NCBI GenBank assembly: GCA_947445425.1
Contig: CANFFA010000126.1
Location: forward strand, 1 to 6,983
Length of the DNA: 6,983 bases
Reading direction: 5' to 3'
DNA from: Paludibacteraceae bacterium
Lineage (GTDB): Bacteria; Bacteroidota; Bacteroidia; Bacteroidales; Paludibacteraceae
Shown here: one piece after another, positions 6,925 to 6,983 of the stretch
Position numbering within the stretch: position 1 is the stretch's first letter
Layout: each line of letters opens with the position of its first letter
The notes under the pieces: generated by a model
What the model saw: only the letters and a program-made list of their open reading frames with translations
The model's database searches: none
Told to the model about the DNA's origin: nothing
Made by a program: the position numbers and the translations under genes

Positions 6925-6953
6925 CAAAGATAAAAATGTTTATTGTTTTACAT
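6925..6953 (-). promoter_or_regulatory. Probable promoter of the hydrolase gene
   Basis: On the minus strand TATCTTTG (plus-strand 6925-6932) matches the Bacteroidota -7 element TAnnTTTG exactly. At the -33 position, 18 bases further upstream, there is ATG (6951-6953) in place of the preferred TTG. Transcription would start near 6919, giving a leader of roughly 68 bases before the ATG at 6851. The surroundings are very AT-rich. Confidence 0.45.
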
Positions 6954-6983
6954 TAAAACTAGTGTTATGTTAATTATGATATG

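Noticed and set aside
6981..6983. ATG at the window end as the start of a divergent plus-strand gene
   Set aside because: Only one codon is visible and no plus-strand TAnnTTTG element precedes it, so nothing can be said.

Overview
The window is AT-rich and looks like chromosomal core sequence from a member of the Bacteroidota. The grounds are the large single-chain PurL with a Bacteroidota-like C-terminus, an RF1 gene followed directly by a subfamily-2 orotidine 5'-phosphate decarboxylase, starts that lack clear Shine-Dalgarno sequences, and a perfect match to the Bacteroidota promoter element TAnnTTTG ahead of the minus-strand gene. A placement below phylum, for example Bacteroidales, would be a guess.

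Layout: positions 1-2315 hold the 3' part of purL (purine synthesis), which runs in from outside the window and ends at a strong hairpin terminator (2331-2378). A short spacer leads to a 213-residue exported protein of unknown function (2473-3114), then prfA (release factor 1, 3168-4253) and pyrF (last step of UMP synthesis, 4351-5187). These three genes share a strand with no terminator between them and may be one transcript. A bidirectional terminator (5219-5261) ends pyrF and also serves the convergent minus-strand gene at 5337-6851. That gene encodes an exported two-domain alpha/beta hydrolase, transcribed from a probable promoter near 6925-6932.

Most of the window is ordinary housekeeping sequence. 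Two things stand out. First, the secreted hydrolase keeps its catalytic Asp and His but has Gly where the nucleophilic Ser of the Gly-x-Ser-x-Gly elbow should be, so it may be a pseudoenzyme. It also has a Lys/Ser/Asp-rich insertion in its cap. Second, the two spacers flanking pyrF are built largely of degenerate 7-bp tandem units, in four separate arrays with different but related units. A smaller point is that four of the five genes end in TAG, including prfA, whose product is the factor that reads UAG. I see no phage, insertion sequence, CRISPR array, RNA gene or defence cluster.
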